The notes under the pieces were generated by a model that saw only the letters and a list, made by a program, of their open reading frames with translations, was not told where the DNA came from and ran no database searches. 64,000 nucleotides of DNA from JAKPAM01 sp047601745. Its GTDB lineage: Bacteria; Pseudomonadota; Gammaproteobacteria; Burkholderiales; Burkholderiaceae_E. The stretch lies in the NCBI GenBank assembly GCA_047601745.1, contig JASGIS010000001.1, positions 558,001-622,000 of the forward strand, in the 5' to 3' direction. A program made the translations under genes and the position numbers. This document shows, in pieces, positions 7,459 through 17,514 of this stretch (position 1 is its first letter; each line of letters starts with the position of its first letter).

Positions 7459-10400
7459 TCAGAACTCCAGCCAGTCGCTGTCGTCGGTGCCGTTGGCCGC
7501 GCGCCGCGCCGCCGGCGCTTCCGGCGCCGCAACCGGGGCGGAGGCAGCCGATGACCGCGCGGCGGGGATCCGCGCCACGTTCGTCGCCCGGTCCGGTCCG
7601 CGCCGCTCGACCTGCGGCCAGGTCGCCGCGACCGCCGCCGAGGCGTCGGCCGATTCCGAGCCCAGCTTGAACACCGCCACTGTCTGCACCAGCGCACGGC
7701 TCTGTTCCTCGAGGCTCTCGGCCGCGGCGGTCGCTTCTTCGACCAGCGCCGCGTTCTGCTGCGTCACCTCATCCATCGACGTGACCGCCTGATTGACCTG
7801 CTCGATCCCCGAACTCTGCTCCTGCGAGGCGACGGTGATCTCGGCCATGATGTCCGTGACCCGCTTGACCGACGCGACGATCTCGCTCATCGTCGTGCCC
7901 GCCTCGTCGACCAGCTTCGTGCCGACATCGACGCGGTTGACCGAATCCTCGATCAGCGCCTTGATCTCCTTGGCCGCCTCGGCCGAGCGCTGCGCGAGGT
8001 TCCTCACCTCGGTGGCGACCACCGCGAAGCCGCGGCCCTGCTCGCCGGCACGCGCCGCCTCGACCGCCGCGTTCAGCGCCAGGATGTTGGTCTGGAACGC
8101 GATGCCGTCGATCACCGCGATGATGTCGACGATCTTGCGCGACGATTCCGAGATCCCGGTCATCGTCTGCACGACCTCGCTGACCACCCCGCCGCCGCGC
8201 ACCGCGACGTCCGACGCCCCGACCGCCAGTTGATTGGCCTGGCGCGCGTTGTCGGCGTTCTGCCGCACCGTGCTGGTCAGTTCCTCCATCGAGGCGGCCG
8301 TCTCCTCGAGGCTGGCCGCCTGCTGCTCGGTGCGCGTCGACAGATCGGCGTTGCCCTGAGCGATCTCCTTGGCCGCCGTGCCGATCGAACCGGTCGCCTC
8401 CTGGATCTCGCGAACGATCCGCGACAACTGCTCGACCGTGCGATTCGTATAGCTCTTGAGTTCGCCGAAGGTGCCGTGGTATTCGCCGTCGATCCGCTCG
8501 GTCAGGTCGCCCTGCGCGATCGCGCGCAGCACCCGCGCGACGTCGTTCAGTCCCGCCTCGCTGGTCGACATCACCTGGTTCAGGCCAGCGCCGATCTGGC
8601 GCATGAAGCCGTCCATCCCGTGCACGTCCAGCCGGCCGCCGAAGTTTCCTTGCGAGGCCGCGTCGACGAGCTGCGCGACCTGCTGCTCGGTCCGCACCTC
8701 GGCCGAGCGGTCCTGCCATTCGATGACCCGGCCGTTCGGCTTGCCGTCGTCGCCGCGCACGACGCTGACCGCGATCCGGAACGTGCGCGGCCCGACCTGG
8801 ACCTCGGTGCCGTGCGCGCCCTGCGATTCGGCCAGCAGGCCGCGCTGCAGCGACGGGCTCTCGTCGAACGCATCGAGCGTCCGGCCGAGCAGCCGGCGAG
8901 CGTCGAACTGCGGCAGCTCGGCGCGCAGGTCGCGCTCGGCATCGAGCATCATCGCCTGCAGCGAGTCGTTCAGGTAGACGATGCTGCCCGCGGCATCGGC
9001 GATCATCACCCGCGTCGAGCAGGTATCCAGCGCTTTGCGGATCCGCAGGTTCTCGGCGGCGTCGAGGCGCTCGGCCTCGATCCGCTGCCGTTCGCGCTCG
9101 GCGTCGCGCAGTTCTTCGGTGCGGTCATGCCATTCGACGACCGTACCGGTGCGCCGGCCTTCGGCATCGACCACCGGATTGATCATCAGCGTGAACGTCC
9201 GCTCGCCGGCCAGCCGCTCGATGCGACGGGCCTCGTGGATGCCGGCCACGTCCTGCCCGCACAACTGCCCGATCGGCACGCCGGTCAGGCGCTGCGCGGC
9301 GAAGCCCGGCACCACCGCGCGCAGGTCCGACTCGGCCTGCTGCATCAGCGCGCGCGCCGATTCGTTCACGTAGACGATGCGATGCTCGGCGTCGGCCAGC
9401 ATCAGGCTGGTCGCCGCCACGTCGAGCGCCCGATTGGTGCTCAAGGCCAGGGCCGCCGCCTCGGCCGCCTTCTTCAGGTCCAGCCGGACCGATTCGATCG
9501 CATCGCTGACCTTGCTCTTCTCGCCCGGCAGCGGCGTGATCTGCTCGGAGAAATCGCCCTGCGAATACTTGCCGATCAGGTCGACGACGATCATCTTCAC
9601 GTCGACGTGCGACTTGACCAGCGCATTGATCGATTCGGCCATCTCGCGATAGCTGCCCGCGAACTTGTCCACCGGCATCCCGTAACTGATCGCACCCTGC
9701 GCGTGCTTGTCGACCATCCGTTGCTGCTCGGCTCGGAACGATACGATCGCGTCGTTCATCCGCTTCATCGAGTTCATCAGGCGGCCGACCTCGTCGTCGG
9801 CTCCCGCTTCGATCATCACGTCGATGTCGCCGTCGGCCATCGCTTCGGCGACCTCGACCGCGCGCTGGATCGGCCGCGTCACCGAGCGGGTCAGCCACCA
9901 GCCGAGCAGCCCCGACAGCGCGGCGCTCGCCAGCGCCAGCGCGACGATCAGGTTGCGACCGGACGCGTAGCCGGTCGCGATCTGCGCGGCGCTCTCCCTG
10001 CCTTCGACCGCCAACTGCTCGGCGAAATCGCGCTGCGCATCGGCATACGCCTGCACGGCGGGCATGAACTGCGTGTCGCTGTAGCGGCGCAGATCCTCGG
10101 CCGACCAGTTCGCGCGCGACTTGTACAGTTCGCCGCGCACGGCGAGGTAGTGCTTGCGCTTGGCGACGACCGTGTCGAGCGCGCGCTCGCGCGCCGGATC
10201 GGCCTTCGCATAGGCTTCGACCTGGCGCACCAGTCCGTCGATCTGCGCGCTGCCCTCGTCGTTGCGCTCGATCAGCCGCTTGACCAGATCGGTGTCCTGG
10301 GTGTTGGCGATGGCGATCGCCCGCTCCAGCCCCAATCGCGTCAGCGCCCGCCACTCGGCGACCGCGCGCTCGCCGTCGCGCTGGTGCAGCATCACCCGTT

Positions 10401-10545
10401 CGGACGTGTCGGCGGCGGCCGACAACAACCGGACACCGACGACCGCCGATACCACGGCCGCCAGGATCGGCAACAGAACCAGCACCGACACCCTGGCGGC
10501 GATGCCGAAGGAACGGCGTTGTGTGACGCGAGCTTGAGTATCCAT
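7459..10545 (-). CDS. Methyl-accepting chemotaxis protein with two PAS-like domains
   Basis: The 1028-residue protein has a transmembrane helix at about 15-41, a periplasmic four-helix-type sensor (about 45-195), a second transmembrane helix (about 198-218) and a HAMP domain (about 219-271). Two similar PAS-like domains follow (about 375-475 and 505-615), then a HAMP-like linker and the MCP signalling domain (about 700-955) with the conserved hairpin around DGIAFQTNILALNAAVEAAR. The C-terminus ends in DWLEF, fitting the CheR/CheB-binding pentapeptide pattern (aromatic-x-x-aromatic), reached through an Ala/Pro-rich tether. I chose ATG 10545; a frame continues to 10614. No other chemotaxis gene is in the window. 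Confidence 0.93.
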   Translation of the reverse strand: MDTQARVTQRRSFGIAARVSVLVLLPILAAVVSAVVGVRLLSAAADTSERVMLHQRDGERAVAEWRALTRLGLERAIAIANTQDTDLVKRLIERNDEGSAQIDGLVRQVEAYAKADPARERALDTVVAKRKHYLAVRGELYKSRANWSAEDLRRYSDTQFMPAVQAYADAQRDFAEQLAVEGRESAAQIATGYASGRNLIVALALASAALSGLLGWWLTRSVTRPIQRAVEVAEAMADGDIDVMIEAGADDEVGRLMNSMKRMNDAIVSFRAEQQRMVDKHAQGAISYGMPVDKFAGSYREMAESINALVKSHVDVKMIVVDLIGKYSQGDFSEQITPLPGEKSKVSDAIESVRLDLKKAAEAAALALSTNRALDVAATSLMLADAEHRIVYVNESARALMQQAESDLRAVVPGFAAQRLTGVPIGQLCGQDVAGIHEARRIERLAGERTFTLMINPVVDAEGRRTGTVVEWHDRTEELRDAERERQRIEAERLDAAENLRIRKALDTCSTRVMIADAAGSIVYLNDSLQAMMLDAERDLRAELPQFDARRLLGRTLDAFDESPSLQRGLLAESQGAHGTEVQVGPRTFRIAVSVVRGDDGKPNGRVIEWQDRSAEVRTEQQVAQLVDAASQGNFGGRLDVHGMDGFMRQIGAGLNQVMSTSEAGLNDVARVLRAIAQGDLTERIDGEYHGTFGELKSYTNRTVEQLSRIVREIQEATGSIGTAAKEIAQGNADLSTRTEQQAASLEETAASMEELTSTVRQNADNARQANQLAVGASDVAVRGGGVVSEVVQTMTGISESSRKIVDIIAVIDGIAFQTNILALNAAVEAARAGEQGRGFAVVATEVRNLAQRSAEAAKEIKALIEDSVNRVDVGTKLVDEAGTTMSEIVASVKRVTDIMAEITVASQEQSSGIEQVNQAVTSMDEVTQQNAALVEEATAAAESLEEQSRALVQTVAVFKLGSESADASAAVAATWPQVERRGPDRATNVARIPAARSSAASAPVAAPEAPAARRAANGTDDSDWLEF

Positions 10546-10710
10546 GTCCGAGATCCTGGGAGGGAACGGCCTGATCATCGATTCGCGCCGGATCCGGTGA
10601 AGGGCGCGAAGCAACGGGCGGCTGGCCGACGCTGACCGAAGGCGCCGGCGGCGTGGCGCGCGCGAGACGGGCGAGTCCTCCGGTCGATGGCCGCGCCGCG
10701 GCCGAACGCG

Positions 10711-12177
10711 TCAGCCGGCCGACGGATCGGGCGCGCGCCACGCGCGCTCGAACGGCAGCCGCCACGCATGCGGCGCGATCAACTGGTGGATCGACTTGGG
10801 CCCCCATGACCCTTCCGGATACAGCCGCACCGGCGGCGGCGACTCGAGCAGCGGCACCGACACCTCCCACAGCCGCTCGATGCCGTCGGCGGTCGTGAAC
10901 AGCGTGTGGTCGCCGCGCATCGCATCGAGGATCAGCCGCTCGTAGGCCTCGAGCACGTCGCCGACCAGGCCGGTGTCGCGCATCGCGAACTGCAGGCTCA
11001 GCTTGTCCAGCCGCATGCCCGGCCCGGGCCGCTTGCCGTAGAACGACAGCGACATCTTCGACGCGTCGGCCAGGTCGAAGGTCAGATGGTCGGGCCCCTG
11101 CGCGCCGACCCCCGATCCGGGCGGGAACATGCTCTTCGGCGGCTCGCGGAACGCGATCGAGATGATCCGCTGGCCTTCGGCCAGCCGCTTGCCGGTGCGC
11201 AGGAAGAACGGCACGCCGGCCCAGCGCCAGTTGTCGATGAAGCACTTCAGCGCGATGAAGGTCTCGGTCTCGGACTCCGGATCGACGCCGTCCTCGCTTC
11301 GGTAGCCGTTGTACTGGCCGCGCACGACGTCCTCGGGCCGGATCGGCAGCATGCTGCGGAAGACCTTGGATTTCTCGTCGCCGATCGACTTCGGATCGAG
11401 CGAGGTCGGCGGCTCCATCGCGGTGAACGCCAGGATCTGGAACAGGTGCGTGACGACCATGTCGCGATAGGCGCCGGTGCCTTCGTAGAATCCGGAGCGC
11501 TTGCCGACGCCGAGCGTCTCGGGCACGTCGATCTGCACGTGGTCGATGAAGTTGCGGTTCCAGATCGGCTCGAACAGCCCGTTGGCGAAGCGGAACGCCA
11601 GGATGTTCTGCGCCGGCTCCTTGCCCAGGAAATGATCGATCCGGAAGATCTGCTCCTCGCGGAACACCTCGTGCAGGCGCGCGTTCAACGTCACCGCGCT
11701 GGCCAGATCGGTGCCGAACGGCTTTTCCATCACGATCCGCGACTGCTCGACCAGCCCGGCCTCACCGAGCAGCCGCACGGCCGGCAGCGCCGCCGCCGGC
11801 GGCACGCTCAGGTAATGCAGCCGGCGGCTCTCGGTCTGCAGCGAGGCCTCGGCCCGCTGGACCGCGTCGCGCAGCACCTGCGGACCGGCGCCCAGCGGCA
11901 CGTAGTCGATCGTGTCCGAGAATGCCTGCCAGTCGGCATCGGTCACCTCGCGCTGGCCGAACTCGTCGAGCGCGCCGCGCACGATCCGGCGGAACGCGTC
12001 GAGATCGACGTCGTCGAGCGAGACGCCGATGATCCGGCACGCGGGGATGAAGCCGGCGCTGCACAGGTGGAACAGGCCGGGCAGCAGCTTGCGGCGCGAC
12101 AGGTCGCCGGTGGCGCCGACCAGCACGACGACCTGCGGGAACTTCGGACCGACTCCGGGCGGGATTTTCTTCTTCAT
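10711..12177 (-). CDS. zwf: Glucose-6-phosphate 1-dehydrogenase
   Basis: The 488-residue protein has the NADP-binding motif GATGDLSRRKL (21-31), the substrate-binding/catalytic motif RIDHFLGKEP (179-188) and a length normal for Zwf. It oxidises glucose 6-phosphate to 6-phosphogluconolactone with NAD(P)+, opening the oxidative pentose phosphate and Entner-Doudoroff routes. I chose ATG 12177 (MKKKIPPG); the frame extends to 12270 without homology. The usual partners pgl and edd are not adjacent. It is on the same strand as the chemoreceptor, 165 bp away, with no sign of functional linkage. Confidence 0.96.
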   Translation of the reverse strand: MKKKIPPGVGPKFPQVVVLVGATGDLSRRKLLPGLFHLCSAGFIPACRIIGVSLDDVDLDAFRRIVRGALDEFGQREVTDADWQAFSDTIDYVPLGAGPQVLRDAVQRAEASLQTESRRLHYLSVPPAAALPAVRLLGEAGLVEQSRIVMEKPFGTDLASAVTLNARLHEVFREEQIFRIDHFLGKEPAQNILAFRFANGLFEPIWNRNFIDHVQIDVPETLGVGKRSGFYEGTGAYRDMVVTHLFQILAFTAMEPPTSLDPKSIGDEKSKVFRSMLPIRPEDVVRGQYNGYRSEDGVDPESETETFIALKCFIDNWRWAGVPFFLRTGKRLAEGQRIISIAFREPPKSMFPPGSGVGAQGPDHLTFDLADASKMSLSFYGKRPGPGMRLDKLSLQFAMRDTGLVGDVLEAYERLILDAMRGDHTLFTTADGIERLWEVSVPLLESPPPVRLYPEGSWGPKSIHQLIAPHAWRLPFERAWRAPDPSAG

Positions 12178-12279
12178 GGCGGCGACGTGATTCGGCGATG
12201 GCGGAAGACCATCGTCCGAAAAGCTAACACCGTGCCAGCGTCGCGTCCGTGACCGTCGGATCGGCGCCACGCGCGGCCG

Positions 12280-12921
12280 TCAGCCGGGCAGCGCGACGAC
12301 GGCGTCGAAACGCACGCCGGGCGGCCGATCGAAGCTGGCGACCAGCACCAGCCGGTCCGGACGCTCGTCGTCGTCCGCGGCGGCGGCCAGCGAGCGCCAC
12401 AGATGGTCGATCGACGGCCGGTCGAGCGCCGCCGTCGGCTCGTCGAGCAGCGTCAGCGGCGCGCCGCCGGCCAGCGATGCGGCGATCCAGGTCTTGCGCC
12501 GCGTGCCGGTCGACAACTGGTCGAAGCGCTTGCCCAGGTGCGGGGCGAGGCCGAAACCGTCGACGTGGCGCTGCCAGTCGTCGCCGTCGAAATCGGGGTA
12601 TCGATCGCGCCACTGGTCGACGAAGGCCGCCGGCGTCATCGCGTCGAAAGCCGTCGTCGACGGATCGATCCGGCAGACCTGCCGCCGCCAGCCTTCGCGA
12701 TCACCGTCCCAGGCCCGGCCGGCGACGACGATGCGGCCGGCGCTCGCGGCCAGCTCGCCGGCCAGCACGCGCAGCAGCGTCGTCTTGCCGCTGCCCGAAT
12801 CGCCGAACAGCAGCGCGACGCGGCAGTCCGCATCCAGCGTCACCGACCAGTCGTCGAAGACCGGCGGCGCGCCGTCGTAAGCGACGCGCAGGCCTTCGAC
12901 GCGCAGCCGCGGCGCGGTCAC
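12280..12921 (-). CDS. Orphan ABC transporter-type ATPase
   Basis: The 213-residue protein is a single ABC ATPase domain with Walker A GDSGSGKTT, Walker B LTLLDEPTAALD and a degenerate signature LSTGTRRK in place of LSGGQ. I chose GTG 12921 because homology begins directly after it and because it overlaps the DUF3135 stop codon (GTGA), implying translational coupling. No permease is adjacent, so its partner is unknown; it may serve a distant permease or act as a non-transport ATPase. It resembles short CcmA-like ATPases in size. The frame open upstream of 12921 overlaps the DUF3135 gene and is not used. Confidence 0.85.
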   Translation of the reverse strand: MTAPRLRVEGLRVAYDGAPPVFDDWSVTLDADCRVALLFGDSGSGKTTLLRVLAGELAASAGRIVVAGRAWDGDREGWRRQVCRIDPSTTAFDAMTPAAFVDQWRDRYPDFDGDDWQRHVDGFGLAPHLGKRFDQLSTGTRRKTWIAASLAGGAPLTLLDEPTAALDRPSIDHLWRSLAAAADDDERPDRLVLVASFDRPPGVRFDAVVALPG

Positions 12922-13223
12922 CGTCGCAGATGTCGCAGCGCGTTCGCGTCGACCTGCTCGACCGTGCGGCGCAGATCGGCCATCTCGCGGGTCAGCCGCG
13001 CCAGCGAATCGGCCATCGCGCCGAACGCCAGATCCAGGCGCTCGTGCTCGGCGCAGCCGGCGAGCTGCTCGTTCAGCTCGCCGAGCGAGCGGCGGGCCGC
13101 GCCGGCATGCGTGCGGTGCCTGGCGATCTCCAGCGCGAGCACCGCCTGGCGGCGCGCTTCGAACGCGAGCGGATCCGCACGGTACAACTCGGCCCATTCG
13201 TCGAAATCGAAGTCCTGCTCCAT
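12918..13223 (-). CDS. DUF3135-family small protein
   Basis: The 101-residue protein begins MEQDFDFDEWAELYRADP and continues with FEARRQAVLALEI, which match the DUF3135 family of short, mostly helical proteins found in proteobacteria. Function is not known. I chose ATG 13223, preceded by GGAG at good spacing; an ATG five codons upstream at 13238 overlaps that ribosome site. The stop overlaps the GTG of the downstream ABC ATPase by 4 bases, so the two are probably made together. The C-terminal half has heptad-like leucines that could form a coiled coil. Confidence 0.8.
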   Translation of the reverse strand: MEQDFDFDEWAELYRADPLAFEARRQAVLALEIARHRTHAGAARRSLGELNEQLAGCAEHERLDLAFGAMADSLARLTREMADLRRTVEQVDANALRHLRR

Positions 13224-13350
13224 GTCGGCTCGCTCCATTCATCGGTCCGGCGCCGCCGTCGACATGCGGTCGGCCACCGTTCGTCGGAGCATAGCGCGGT
13301 CGGTGCGGCGGCCGCCGTGAACGATCGCACGCCGCACCGGCGGTTCATGT

Positions 13351-13947
13351 TCACACCGGGTCGGCCAGCGCGACGCCCGCCTGCGCCAGCAGCAGACACG
13401 CGGCCTGCCGCGCCGTCCGCGCGACGTCGGGGTCGCCGCCGCGCACCGCGGACACGGCGGTCGCGCCGTCGACGATGATCAGCATCTGGTCGGCCAGCAT
13501 GTCGGGATCGGGCGCGCCCAGCGCCTGCAGCCGCGCATGGAACCAGTCCCGGCGCCGGGCCTTGAAGCGGGCGGCCTCGACGACGGCCGCGTGCGCCGGG
13601 TCGGCGCCCAGCTCGCAGACCGCGTTGACGAACGGGCAGCCGCGGAACTGCTTGCTCGCGAAGCGCCGTTCGAGCCCGTCGAACACCGCCAGGATCTGCT
13701 CGAGCGGATCGCCGGGCGGGTCGGTGCTGCGCATCGCACGGCGCGCCAGATAGGCGGCGGCCAGCCCTTCCTTCGACGCGAAGTGTTTGTACAGCGTCCG
13801 CTTGCTGACGCCGGCCTCGAGCGCGATCGCATCGACGCCGGTCGCGTTGATGCCGTGCAGGTAGAACAGCCGGTCGGCGGCATCGAGCACGCATTCGCGC
13901 ACGTCGCGCTCGGCACAACCGACCTCCCGCACATCGTTCGCGACCAT
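13351..13947 (-). CDS. TetR/AcrR-family transcriptional regulator
   Basis: The 198-residue protein has a TetR HTH (about residues 17-63, including VDAIALEAGVSKRTLYKHFASKEGL) and a C-terminal domain with the sequence FRGCPFVNAVCEL common to a large TetR subfamily next to MFS exporters. The ATG at 13947 has a strong GAGGAGG ribosome site. It lies 13 bp downstream of the MFS gene on the same strand, so the pair is an operon that the regulator probably controls through the palindrome at 15200-15219. Confidence 0.92.
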   Translation of the reverse strand: MVANDVREVGCAERDVRECVLDAADRLFYLHGINATGVDAIALEAGVSKRTLYKHFASKEGLAAAYLARRAMRSTDPPGDPLEQILAVFDGLERRFASKQFRGCPFVNAVCELGADPAHAAVVEAARFKARRRDWFHARLQALGAPDPDMLADQMLIIVDGATAVSAVRGGDPDVARTARQAACLLLAQAGVALADPV

Positions 13948-13960
13948 GCACCCTCCTCGT

Positions 13961-15193
13961 TCAGGCTCCGGCGGACACCAGTTTCGGCGGCGGCGAGTCG
14001 CGCATCGAGAACAGGATCTGCGCCAGCCCCGCCACCAGGCCCAGCGACACGCCGAACTTCCAGGCCATATCGTAGGAACCGAGCAGATCGTAAACGATCC
14101 CGCCGCCGAACGCCCCCAGCGTGCTGCCGATCTGGTGGACGACGAAGGCCAGGCCGCCGACCATCGCCTGCCAGCGCAGGCCGAAGGTATCGCCGATCCA
14201 GCCGGCCACCAGCGGCCCGACCCCCAGCCACAGGAAGCCCATCAGCGCGGCGAACACCAGCGTGCTGGTCGGCGACGGCGGCGACATGAAGTACCAGGCG
14301 AGCACGCAGGACCGCAGCGTGTAGATCAGGCCGAGCAGCGCCAGCTTGTTGTAGCGGCCGCCGGCCCAGCCGAAGAACAGGCTGCCGAGGATGTTGAAGC
14401 CGCCGATCACGCCGAGCGCCTGCGCGCTGAGCATCGGATCCATGCCGCAGATCGACAGGTACGCCGGCAGATGCGTGGTCAGGAACACGAGCTGCATGCC
14501 GCAGACGAAATAGGCGAGCGACATCACGACGAACGGCGCGTGCCGCATCGCGGCCTTGGCGACGGCGCCGGCCTTCATGTCGTTGCGGCTCTCGTTCTGC
14601 GGCAGCGGGATGCGGTCGACGCGGCCGGCGAACAGCGCCGCCGGGATCATCATCAGCGCCAGCACGACGAAACCGTAGACGCCGACCCGCCAGCCGAACG
14701 CCTGGGCCAGCCCCTGCCCGATCGGCGCGCTGACCAGCGCGCCGAGCGAGCCGGCGGCCGATACGATGCCCAGCACCGTGCTGCGCAGCGCCGGCGACAC
14801 CGCCCGCGCCGACACCGCCATCGTGATCGCGTTGCCGGCCAGCGCCATCGACGCGCCGATCGCCACGCCGGCGCCCAGCACCACGTTCAGCATGCCGTTC
14901 GCGGTCGCCAGCAGCCCGAGCCCGAGCACGTACAGCACGGCGCCGCCGATCATCAGCGGGCGGAACCCGACCCGCACGGCCCAGGCGCCGGCCGGCGCCT
15001 GGAACAGCCCCCACGCCAGGTTCTGGACCGCGACGGCCAGCGTGAACTGCGACACCGTGATGCCGATGTCCTGCGTCATCGGGGTCATGAACAACCCCAG
15101 GCTCTGGCGCAGCCCCATCGCGAGGGTCAGCAGGACGGAAGCGCCGATCAGGATCGGAAGGACGGGGCGTATGCCGGAATCGGTCGTATTCAT
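13961..15193 (-). CDS. MFS transporter
   Basis: The 410-residue protein has about 12 hydrophobic helices with the usual central break (charged stretch near residues 195-215) and resembles the oxalate/formate-antiporter or monocarboxylate-type branch of the major facilitator superfamily. It sits in the inner membrane. The substrate cannot be assigned. The start ATG 15193 lacks a good Shine-Dalgarno sequence because a perfect inverted repeat occupies the leader. It is followed after 13 bp by the TetR gene, which likely represses both. Confidence 0.9.
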   Translation of the reverse strand: MNTTDSGIRPVLPILIGASVLLTLAMGLRQSLGLFMTPMTQDIGITVSQFTLAVAVQNLAWGLFQAPAGAWAVRVGFRPLMIGGAVLYVLGLGLLATANGMLNVVLGAGVAIGASMALAGNAITMAVSARAVSPALRSTVLGIVSAAGSLGALVSAPIGQGLAQAFGWRVGVYGFVVLALMMIPAALFAGRVDRIPLPQNESRNDMKAGAVAKAAMRHAPFVVMSLAYFVCGMQLVFLTTHLPAYLSICGMDPMLSAQALGVIGGFNILGSLFFGWAGGRYNKLALLGLIYTLRSCVLAWYFMSPPSPTSTLVFAALMGFLWLGVGPLVAGWIGDTFGLRWQAMVGGLAFVVHQIGSTLGAFGGGIVYDLLGSYDMAWKFGVSLGLVAGLAQILFSMRDSPPPKLVSAGA

Positions 15194-15199
15194 GGGTAA

Positions 15200-15219
15200 G
15201 GTAAACAGATCGGTTTACC
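15200..15219. promoter_or_regulatory. Putative TetR operator before the MFS gene
   Basis: The perfect inverted repeat GGTAAAC-N6-GTTTACC lies 7 bp upstream of the MFS start. Its size and position are typical of a TetR-family operator, and the adjacent TetR gene is the natural partner. Confidence 0.65.
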
Positions 15220-15374
15220 GGAGCGTACGGGGCGCGCGTCCGCGCTGTCAACGCGAACGTCGCGAGTTTCAGCGGATGAACGTGCGCGGATCAGCGGCCG
15301 GGACCCGGCGCCGGCGGCCCGCCGCCCACGCATCGGGCCGCCGCTCTCCCGTCGGTCAGCCGCCTGCCCGCCAA

Positions 15375-16109
15375 TCAGCCGAACAGCTCGGCGCGGGCCG
15401 CGACCAGCAGCGCGCCATAAGCGTCGCGCTGCTGGCGCAGCCGGTGGATCGGTCCGACGATCGACAGCGCGGCCAGCCGCCCGTCGACCGGGCCGGCGAT
15501 CGCCAGCGCCATCACGCCTTCGCTGCCCTCGTCGATCGCCTCGTGCCAGCCGCGCGCGCGGCCGTCGGCGACCTGGGCGCGCAGCACCGCGCGGTCGACG
15601 ATCGTCCGGCCGGTGACCGGCGCCATCGGCAGCGCGTCGATCAGCGCGTCGGCCTCGCGCTCGGCCATCGTCCCCAGCAGCGCCTTGCCGAGCGCGGTCG
15701 CGTGCACGTCGACGACGACGCCCGGCTGCAGCACGTAGCGCAGCGCGCGCGGGCTCTCCTGGCACGCGACGATCTTGACGCGCCGGCCTTCGAGGATGCC
15801 GCACATCGAGGTCTCGCTGCTGCGCTTGGTCAGCAGCTCGAGCGCCTCGGTCGCGAACGCCAGCACCGGATCGGTCGCGCCGATCCGTTGGCCGACGTCG
15901 AGCAGGCGCGGGGTCGGGTAGAACGTGCGCGAGCGCGGCGCGCGCAGCAGATAGCCGGCCTCGCGCAGCGTGTGCAGCAGATCCGAGCAACTGCTGTCGG
16001 CCAGGTCCAGGAACCGGGCCAGCTCCGAATTGGTCAGCGGCCGCCGCTCGCGCGCGAACACCTCGAAGACCTGCATCGCCCGCAGCGCGGTGGGGATGAT
16101 CTGCGGCAT
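15375..16109 (-). CDS. IclR-family transcriptional regulator
   Basis: The 244-residue protein has an N-terminal winged HTH (about 4-65, PLTNSELARFLDLADSSCSDLLHTLREAGYL) and a C-terminal IclR effector domain with VDVHATALGKALLG and GSEGVMALAIAGPV. The start ATG 16109 lies 21 bp downstream of the acyl-CoA dehydrogenase stop on the same strand, so it is probably the last gene of that operon and controls the locus, with candidate sites in the divergent region 17417-17497. Confidence 0.93.
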   Translation of the reverse strand: MPQIIPTALRAMQVFEVFARERRPLTNSELARFLDLADSSCSDLLHTLREAGYLLRAPRSRTFYPTPRLLDVGQRIGATDPVLAFATEALELLTKRSSETSMCGILEGRRVKIVACQESPRALRYVLQPGVVVDVHATALGKALLGTMAEREADALIDALPMAPVTGRTIVDRAVLRAQVADGRARGWHEAIDEGSEGVMALAIAGPVDGRLAALSIVGPIHRLRQQRDAYGALLVAARAELFG

Positions 16110-16130
16110 CGGTTCAGCGTGGGCACGCGT

Positions 16131-17287
<1,157 letters not shown>

Positions 17288-17291
<4 letters not shown>

Positions 17292-17395
17292 GACGCGTAC
17301 CGCCCGCCGGTCACGTGCAGCAGTTCGCCGGTGATGAAACTCGCGCGCGGCGAGCCGGTGACCATCGCCACCGGGCCTTGCCATTGCAGATCCAT
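17288..17395 (-). pseudogene. SDR gene collapsed by an in-frame internal deletion (35 codons left)
   Basis: The 35-residue frame joins a typical SDR N-terminus (MDLQWQGPVAMVTGSPRA, beta-1 and start of the TGxxxGxG loop) straight to a typical SDR C-terminus (SFITGELLHVTGGRYAS). About 200-220 residues that should lie between, including the catalytic Ser-Tyr-Lys, are missing. The ATG 17395 keeps a strong GGGAGGA ribosome site, and the TGA still overlaps the acyl-CoA dehydrogenase ATG by 4 bases. The deletion is in frame, so the remnant may still be translated and may serve to couple translation to the next gene. It cannot be an active dehydrogenase. Confidence 0.8.
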
Positions 17396-17416
17396 GTCTC
17401 CTCCCGCGTTGAGATT

Positions 17417-17497
17417 CCGATATTCCGAAAAATCATACGGCACCCCGCAATTCGATTGCAATGAATACGGTATGCCGCTACTTTCTTCGGTATTCCG
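17417..17497. promoter_or_regulatory. Divergent control region with three CGGTATTCCG-like sites
   Basis: Between the minus-strand dehydrogenase operon and the plus-strand TctC gene are CCGATATTCCG (17417-17427), CGGTATGCCG (17468-17477) and CGGTATTCCG (17488-17497). The last two are 20 bp apart, two helical turns. They are candidate binding sites for the IclR regulator encoded in the locus. This is inference from repetition and position. Confidence 0.5.
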
Positions 17498-17514
17498 TAA
17501 ACAAGGAGACATCG

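Noticed and set aside
8230..10635. 801-codon open frame on the plus strand opposite the chemoreceptor
   Set aside because: Its translation is Arg/His/Gln-rich with no domain, as expected for the complement of high-GC coding DNA; the minus-strand frame has full MCP motifs.
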